Part shown: positions 42,101 to 51,100 of the stretch, one piece after another
Position numbering within the stretch: the stretch's first letter is position 1
Layout: each line of letters begins with the position of its first letter
Source: Takifugu bimaculatus
Lineage: Eukaryota; Chordata; Actinopteri; Tetraodontiformes; Tetraodontidae
Length of the DNA stretch: 64,000 nt
Direction of reading: 5' to 3'
Assembly: GCA_004026145.2 (NCBI GenBank)
Contig: CP034976.1
Coordinates: 7,294,678 to 7,358,677 of the forward strand
The notes under the pieces: model-generated
What the model saw: the letters and a program-made list of their open reading frames with translations, nothing else
Told to the model about the DNA's origin: nothing
Database searches by the model: none
Position numbers and translations under genes: made by a program

Positions 42101-45100
42101 AGTCGGTAACAGAGAACAACATATTTCCCAGCGTTCGTGTAACGTGATACTGTAAAGCCTCCCACTGAAATGGCAGCCTGACAGGCCGTCTGGACCTCAT
42201 TCAGAAGTGCTTCTCTGTATTTTCCCAGCCTCTGTACTCACCTGGATTGACAGATTTCCATTAGCTGCTCTCATCCATTGCCTAGTATGTTCCAATGCCT
42301 ACAAAGTCAAATTTGGAAAAAAAAACTTTGTGATTCCTGTGTTCTGTCACCAGAAGGCTGCTGAAACCTGGTTTAATGTTGCTGTAAAACCAGTCTTTCA
42401 CTGCAGGTTAAAGCAGAAATTTAGAGGACTGTCACATTAACTTTTAAATCTGTCCACAGTAAATTCCCAGTATTCTAGCCAGTTTAACGGGGACAGTGAT
42501 GAACCATCATCCGCCCCCTGGTGTCTAAAGGCATTAGGCAGGATTGGACACTCGCAAGAAGATCTAGGAAGAATTTTAGAAAGTCAATATTTTCATTTTT
42601 TCCATGAGAAGAAATCTCTTGGAGGGGTTTTCTCCCGTGCCCGTTTCTGATTGTGTAACCGGTGCACTGCACCTCTGTGGCCGATGCCAATTTGGAGCTG
42701 AGTATATTCCAGGCTGCTGTGTGACGGGAAGAAAGCGCTACATCTTTTGAGACTGAGCGCGGCACCAGTGGCGAGGCCCCGTGCCTTGTTTGAAGCGTAA
42801 ATAAACACGACTGTCGACTAGACGTGAAGGCCGATCCGACGTGCGTTTGATACAACAGTTCAGCTGCCTTGTAACTGTCTCCGCTTTCACGGTCTACAGA
42901 CCCGACAGTCCGGACATCTGCTGACAGTTTGTCACTTTAAAATGGCTTCTGTAGCCACGTGCAGCAGGCCAGAAGAGACATTTGTTTTTGTGGTTATTTA
43001 TGCAGATCTCCAGATGTTCGGTCTCCAATCCCCCAGCACCGGGACGCTTTTCTTCTCGGTGAGGGAAAAATAGCACATTGGCTTTCATCAAGGCACAGCT
43101 CTGGGCGGCACGCACCGGCGACTTCCACCGCTGCCCCCGTGCTTATTTCAGCCGGGGTTCCTGCCGAATGCTAAGTTACTGAGGCTCCTGCTTATAAATA
43201 TGGAATCGGGAATATAGGACTTCTGCGGGATTGTCGTGTCTGTTTAACTTTCCGGCGCATTTATATGCTCTGATGCATTTGTGAGTCAAAAATCAGTGGA
43301 AATCGTCATTCAGCAGGACAAAGTTCTTCAGTTTTATTCACTTCTGTTGAAGTGAAGGACTTGCAGTTTTATTCCTGTCGTGCCACTGACGCCACTTTAG
43401 CACACTGAACCAGGTGCCATTGTGGTTTTTGTTCTTTTGACAGCTCGCAGCATTTACTTTTTCTTTCTTTCAAAGCTGGAAAATAATTTCCTATTATTGC
43501 AATATTGTTGATGCCTCAAAGCCTGAATATTCAAACACTCGCTGCTTTGGTGACGCTCTTGTATTTGCATTTTTTTTAATTTGTTTTTGTTTTGTAGAGA
43601 GATGGTTGATGGGGAATGGGGGAAAAAAAGACCATTCACAGTTGAAGAGAAACACTGAATATTGGCTGTAATTAGAAATCTGTTTGGGGAAAACAACAAT
43701 AAAAGCTTTCATTCCCATCTTTCCAATTCAGCAGCTTTGCAATCATTTTTTTATAACGATTTCCTCTATATTTGAAATCTATAGGATGAGCCGTTAAGTT
43801 GCAAAGGAGTAAAAGTTGATTTGTTCCTATGGAGGCGCAGAGTTTTAATTTATTGATGATATTTTTGACCGTGACATCACTGGTGTGCAGGGCAGGAGCT
43901 GAACTTAAAAGCCTCCCATTTGCCAATTACTGCCGTCAGCAGTCCGCCTGTCTGTCTTCTGTGTCCATAAGTGACCCTCCGAGTGAAGGGTGCATCATCC
44001 TGATGGAAAACATTTTCTGGAGATGGACCATACGTTCGCCCTCAGCTGTCTTCACGGGCGCTCCAGGCACCGTGGTCAAATGTGTTGCCAAGTCCTGTTT
44101 TAGTTGAGAATTGCAAAAAAAAAATACAGCAAATCTAGCCCACAGTTAGTTTTATCCTTATTATCGTCATTTATTAGAGCTGTTTTTTGCTGTTTTGTTG
44201 CCTACAACATGTTTTCATCTTCATACCTAGAAGAAATTGATATCAATATGCTCTGTAATAACAACGTGCTCTCATAATGCCCAAGTGTTTTGCTTTAGTG
44301 CTTTGTTTTTCTCTTCTTGTTTTCCCTAATTATCCTTTCTGAGTGTTTAGTCGTGTGTGTACTGACCGGTTTGCACTCTGCTCCATCTCCAGCACACTCC
44401 TGCAAACAGCCCCGGAGCCCAGCCAACGCTGACGTGGCGGGGATAGACCTGCCAGCCTACGGTTACGTCCTGGTCTACACCTGTCAGCCAGGTTACTTCC
44501 TGTCGGGGGGCTCCGAGCACCGTGTCTGCCGCTCCGACGGCAGCTGGACTGGCAAGGTTCCCGTCTGTAGAGGTACGTGGTTAGGAGGCCTGTGACTACC
44601 TGGAATATGACACACGTGGAAACGGCTCATTGATTTAAAATCTAATTAAAGCAATTATCAGCTATAAATACGGTCTGGTCTCTGTTGTCGCTTATGAAGA
44701 TGGTTTAACTGTTTAAATTGGTGCAGAGCTGGTCATATTTACATACATATTTACTCCACTTCTTCCATTTCAGTGGTTTCTATTAATCTTACTGATCTGC
44801 CGAGTAGTGCAAAGCCACATCAAGAAAACAAACGTATTTGTAAGGAAGCTGTGGAAGAGGGGAAAAAATATTTTTAAAAAATAAGCCTCCTTGCTTATCC
44901 CTAGCATGCTAAAATCACATTGTCTGTCATCTTTACAACTAATTGCAAATCTGGTAGCATTGCTTGTTCTTGTGTTTTGATTTGTCAGTGTTCAACAACC
45001 GAGCCACCAGAGAGCCAACAAATTGTTGGAAAACTTAAAAGCAGGCTCCAATTTTAGTCCCAGCATCCTCCATTCACACATGCATAATTAAACCGCACTG

Positions 45101-48100
45101 TCTATCACCTAATCTTTACATGCATATTTATGTTCCTTTACAGCCGGCTCCAAATCGCACGAGAAAACCGTCAAAGCCGTAGCGGGGACCCCGAGCCCTA
45201 AAATAGATGGTGAGTATACCAACAATCTGTTCAGCAGGAAAACATGTGTGCGAGTGCGCTTGAGTCTACTGTTGTTGTTGAAATCCAACATTTAGCTGTC
45301 CAAAGCGACAGCAGCAACAACCCCCGCCAGAAAACCCCCTATAGTAGCGGAGGTAACGGGGACTAATCATAATGGAAGCGCTGCGGAATTTTCCAATCAA
45401 AATAAAAGGATGCCGGTTCGATCAACACTCTGTGAGTGATTGGGACCTGAGCCAGGTGTGTTTACCTGCAGCTGTTCCTGGGCAGATTATGCTGTTTCAC
45501 GGGGTTTGGGTTCGGCTTGATTTTGTGAGCAGTGGAGTTTTAAGTTCAATATCTGCCACAGTGCCGATTATTCTGTGTTCTACACCATAAATCTGTGTCA
45601 AAGGCTCTAGTAAATGTCTGAAAAGTGATGCACAAGAGGTTTTTTTTTTTTTTTGCCTAAATGGATCGCCTTCCACTGACCATTGATGCATCTCTATTCT
45701 TTCCAGAAGCTTTAAGTGTCTTGCTGTGCACTTAAATAAATCCTTAATGGCAAATCCAAAACCCTCGGTGACCATTTGTCCATTATGCAGCCCTCCTCCC
45801 CCAATATGATGAACAATAACGAACATCTGTGCTGGGCTGATCCACTATGTAACACTTCCCTGTTCCATTTAAGGCTGAGTGGCTGACTGCAGCAGGAGCA
45901 CCGAGCAACCTGCATGGAACTGTTTTTAATGAGCTTCGTCTCAGGGACTTTTAAAGTCCAAGAGCCACAGAGGTGTTCACTTATCACTCGGTGGTTCTTT
46001 TGAGAGAAAAAAACAATGATGAATGCCTGCTGCCGTTCTTTACCCCAGCACTTTTTTCCCCCCCTCCATGGCTCAATTCAGAACACTGAATCTTGTTCCC
46101 CAGAAAAAGTTGTATTTTCAATGCGACATTGTCGGCTGCAGCAACTCCTTCCTTTTTAAAGGCTTTGTGTCATTGTATTCTGTGTAGATCTGTATCTGTG
46201 CAGCATTTTACTGTACCAGGATCCACAGTGTTATATAAAACTGCTGTTTTTGGCGAACTTGGTCGCCTTTCCAGACATGTACAAATAAGACTTAAAGATA
46301 ATAGATAGCACAATTTAGTGACATTTGAATGGAAATGGAAAAATATCTTTTTCTAATTAAAATGAGTCAAAGCAAGTAGTCATATTTGCTCTTTATTCAA
46401 CAAGCTTTTACGTGTCTGGATTTCTAGATGATGTATATAATAGCTGGGATGTGGCAACATTTGGAATGTAGGCTGCCTGACTGTCCGTGGGCTCCGTGAC
46501 ACAGTATTCAAAGAAGTCTCTCAGCTCATTTTATGCTCATGCGAATCAAAGATGGTGTCATCATGATAATCATGTTTGAACTGAGCATTAGAGCATTAGG
46601 AAAATATGTGATTCTGTAAAAGAGCCAAAGTCTGCCCACTTTTAGTGTGATTTCCTCGGGTCAGCTGCCAAAATGTGCCTCAGCTTTGTATTTTATATGG
46701 CTTTTTGTTTGGTTTGGTCTCTTTGTGCCACGCCGTGACAATCCATTTGAAATAAAATTCCCCGAAAAGTGGGAGACTTTTGGCTCGGTTTTTCACAGAA
46801 AGGCTACATTTGGGAATTAAAGGGATTTTTGTCTGCTGAGTTTGTCATTCCATTGTTAGGTGTGGTCTGCTACCGGGATACACAGTAGAATGTGGACTTT
46901 CTTTCATTGTGCCTCCAATGTAAAGGAGCTCATAAAGTACTGACATACTGTCAATATCTAAACCAGAGGTGCTGTTAAAGTGTACCAGAGGTTTACTTTA
47001 AACAGTTTCAAGAGCTCGGAGATGAGATTCAGTGATATGACTTCCAGAAAAGTCTTCAATTGTGTTGAATAACATCAGGGGCATTGTGCTCAGATGAAAT
47101 GAATATTGCTGTTTGATGTGCTGATGCAGCTGCACGTCTCATTACCATATCTGCAGTGTGGGTGATGGTATTTAGCATGCGTTTAAGAAAGCCAATGTTA
47201 ATTTTATGCATCTTATAAAGAAAGTTTCATCATCTGTTCAGTTTTGATGACTTTTTCTGCGCTATTTAACTCAAATCCTTCTCTTTGCTGAAGTTCCCAA
47301 TGATGTTTTCGCTCCTGACTTCCACTGGAAGGGCTCGTATGATTACAAAGGCCAGAAACAGCCGCTGACTTTGACCGTCTCCGGCTTCAACAGCACTTCA
47401 GGACAAGTCAACGCAACTGTAGCCGACAGCAGTGTGGAGTTTCTGCTCTCTGGTGAGACATCTATAAATCATATCCATCCACGGTTCACATCCATCGGTC
47501 AACTACCAAATCACCTCACCTCAGTGTAAAATAAACATTGGGTTTAAAGACAGATGCGCGAGTTTGGGCTCACTTTAGGCTCACTCACGAGTTCCAACAC
47601 CTCCTTCGGCTTCCTCCTCTGCTCCGACTGCCGTTTCGCCCCTTTGGGTTTTATCATTGACTCTTTTTTTTGCTTCCCGCTTTTGTACTGCTTCATCTCC
47701 TCACATGGCTTCTTGGCCTTTATATTGCAGGGGTATACAAACGCCAGGAGGCACGGTTAATGCTGCTCCGATACCAGATGAGAGCGCTGGCCCACAGCTC
47801 CTTGAGCAGGATTACTGATGAGTCCTGGGCAATGGATGGATTTGTGAGTTTACTCTGGAATTTGTGCAGCTGGTCAGAAATTAAGTGGAAACAGCATCTG
47901 TCTATCTTTCTTTTTGACTTTGTGCTTATTTATGGAGAGGATGTTAGTTATTTATCAGTAAATAATGTGGATATTGTTGTAATATTTATTATCTGATGCA
48001 GTTTTTACAGCTTTTTTACTGCTCTGTAAATGGTCAGATATCCAATTCATTTTAAACTGGGCTAATTATAGAGCATTTTCTATAACCAGTCAAAGTGCTG

Positions 48101-51100
48101 CGTTCACCCTTTCATATATTACATTCACCGCTGTTTTAATGTCAAATTTGCTGAATAATCTCAGACACATGAGGAAGCAGCGACTGACTCCAAAGCAACA
48201 GCTGATGCTGAAATTCAAATTCATCCTCTAAAATAGCCTCAAAGATCCGCCTGCTAACTCTGTCTGACAGTTGACTGAACCCAGCCGGGCTATTTATAAC
48301 AGGCTGCACTGTTTCTGGAGAAGGTTTTTGAAAATCAAAGGTGTTATTTTGATACACAGCCTGACAGATCGTCTCCATCTTGTGCTAAATATAATAGGAA
48401 TAGTTTCTGATTCGTGGGGAACAGATGTAGACCATGATGTCGAAAGAAAATTTAGTTTTTAATTAAGAAATTGCAGTGAATGCTGTCATTTCTTCTGCTT
48501 TTAAGGTCTCAGCTGAGCCCGATGGAGGCAGCTACGTGTTCCAAGGCTTCATACAGGGTAAAGACTATGGACAGTTTGGACTACAGAGACTCGGTAGGTG
48601 TATTTTCACAAAGTTCTTAATCTTGGTCTTCATCCACTTTTCTTGCATTTAAAAACATGATGTTATTTCAACCTGAATCGGGCTGAATGAGTATGAACCA
48701 TATGCGTGGGGGGGAGGAGCCATTTGTCCCCGTACCAAGAGCGTAACGAGGCCGTAGGTGCCCCGGAAGCATCTCTTTTGATGATGTAAATGTTTCCTGA
48801 CAGGTTGCTATGGGGCATAATTACGCCTGCATTTTGCCGATTTCTGAATTTTATGTCAAAGATCTATTGGACACACATGTTGTCATTACACGAGTCGGAA
48901 GTACGATCCTGGAGGGATGGGAGATTCAGCGGAATAAGCCGTCCCATTCATTCAAAAGCGTTTAAAATGTCTTGGATAATTCATCACAAATATATTCCTG
49001 TTGTTCCGACGACAGACATTGACGACGACGTCGGTGATGCAGCTTGTTCCGTTTGCTCACTCACCTTCTTAAAATGATTCATAACAATCTGGTTATGAAT
49101 CACCGTTCTTGTGGGGGTAACACAGACATTATGTTCCTTTAATGCCGAGACTATAATTTGATGTACCCGAGGCTACCATCCAGCTGTAGCCACATGTGCC
49201 ACTTTGCAGTTAAAATGAGGCCCCTGATGTTTAATAGAGCCTGTGAAATATGCATGTTTGGATCATTTCTGTAGGCTGGTATTTCCCTATGCTGCTGCAT
49301 GTGTGAATGAGTCATAAACAATTCATTAGAGCCTGAATCAGCAAATAATTTCACTAAACATATATAAGTACGATGAGTATGAATTATTAATAATAGTGTG
49401 TTTAATAATGGTAGTAAAATCCATAACTCACTCATCCAGTTTTACTGAAACGACCCAAAATGGTTTATTTTTATTGTTGTAAAGAAACAGCAGTGAGGAG
49501 GAGGGAAAAAACAGAACACCGTGAAACCAAAATCCAAACTGACAACATCCTGGACAAGTTTAAAATAATGGAAGAAGGGTGAGGAAGAGCCAAAGGAAAT
49601 GAAAGTGGAGGAGGGGCAGAAACAAACAATCAGTGCCGGAGAAACTCGAGGAAATCAGCAGAGCTTTGCGGCTGTGAGAGAAGCAAGACAGAGGGGAAAA
49701 AAAGGAAGAATCCTGCAGAGCTGAAGAGATTGCAAGAGTGGAGGTGAAGATGCTAAAGGAGGAGGGACTGAAACAGGCAGGAGATGCAGGGGACAAGACC
49801 AGTGTGAGCGACACAGTATCACATCACACCCACAGAAGATGGAACGATCTCACCTTCAGCGTTGTCCCACGGACCACATCGGCATGCTTACGGCCTACGT
49901 GGCCTTTAACCGCTGTTATCACTTTTGACTTGGAACAGGAAGAAAGGATAAAGTACCGTTGTTCTGTAGGACCCTGAACACATCATCCACTAATGGTCAA
50001 CCACTGCAACAAACACGATCTGCTGGGCCTCTCATCTGTTTTGCAGCCCATATGTTGAGGACATTAATTTAAAGGCAGCATCATAATCTGTTATTACCCC
50101 GCATTAAAACTTTCATCTTTAATGGGAGTCATAGATACGCTTTTATGCATTTATTCAGGAGAGCGGCCTGGGCCTGCCATGTTGTAAAATGACTTAAAAC
50201 TTTCTGACTGCTTAAGAATTCCAGCACTGTGCGTAAAATAACTGAACATTTGAAGGTGTGAAATTCAAACATTTATTCCTTTTCAAACAAGATCTATTGT
50301 TTCCTCCGGAATTATGAGAATTCTGGACTGGTTGAAACTGGTTAATTCCAACATACAGTACTATTGCTATGGCAACAGTGTTTCTAAAAGTCAACCCATT
50401 ATTGCGTCTCATTTTCAAACCATAACGCTACACATTATTTGCCCTGTTTTGACAGTGTACATATAAGCGTGGCTGCTAATACCCGCCTGTCAGCCACCTA
50501 CGGCCACAGGCACACGCCACAAAGTGGATTACTCTCTCGCACATCATCGTCCTTCACTTCTTTGTGCTCAACATTCCTGTTGTCATCATTTCGTGATTGT
50601 CTCCAACGAGATTATCGCAGTCGCGGCGATCATTATCTGCGCGATCATTACGGTTGTCGCCTTTATCAACTGGCAGCTGCGTCCCCGACTGCTCATCACC
50701 TTCCTCTTCATTATCATCACCATCATTGCCATCATCATCGTCGTCGCCGTCGCCACCCGCCCATGATACGTATTTTGCACATTTCATTCGCTTCGCGGGC
50801 ATCTTTCTAAATGTTTCTTTGGACTCATCATAATGTTTCTCTCTGCCAGGTTTGAGCGTGAGGGAAAACGTAACGCTCGTTGACCCCGACCCCAGCGGCT
50901 CCACCAACAGCAGCTCCGTCGCCGTCGCGATCCTCGTGCCTTTCTTCGCCCTGATCTTCGCAGGCCTCGGCTTTTATCTCTACAAACAGCGGTATGTAGC
51001 GTCTCCAGCCTGTAGAGGTTAGCTACCTGAGCGCTGACGCTCGAGAAATTGCTGCTGGTACAACGTTGTTCGCGTCACCTCTTGCTGAGCTGCACGTGGT

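Noticed and set aside
45400..45440. ggttcgatcaa resembling a tRNA B box
   Set aside because: No A box or cloverleaf at the right distance upstream.
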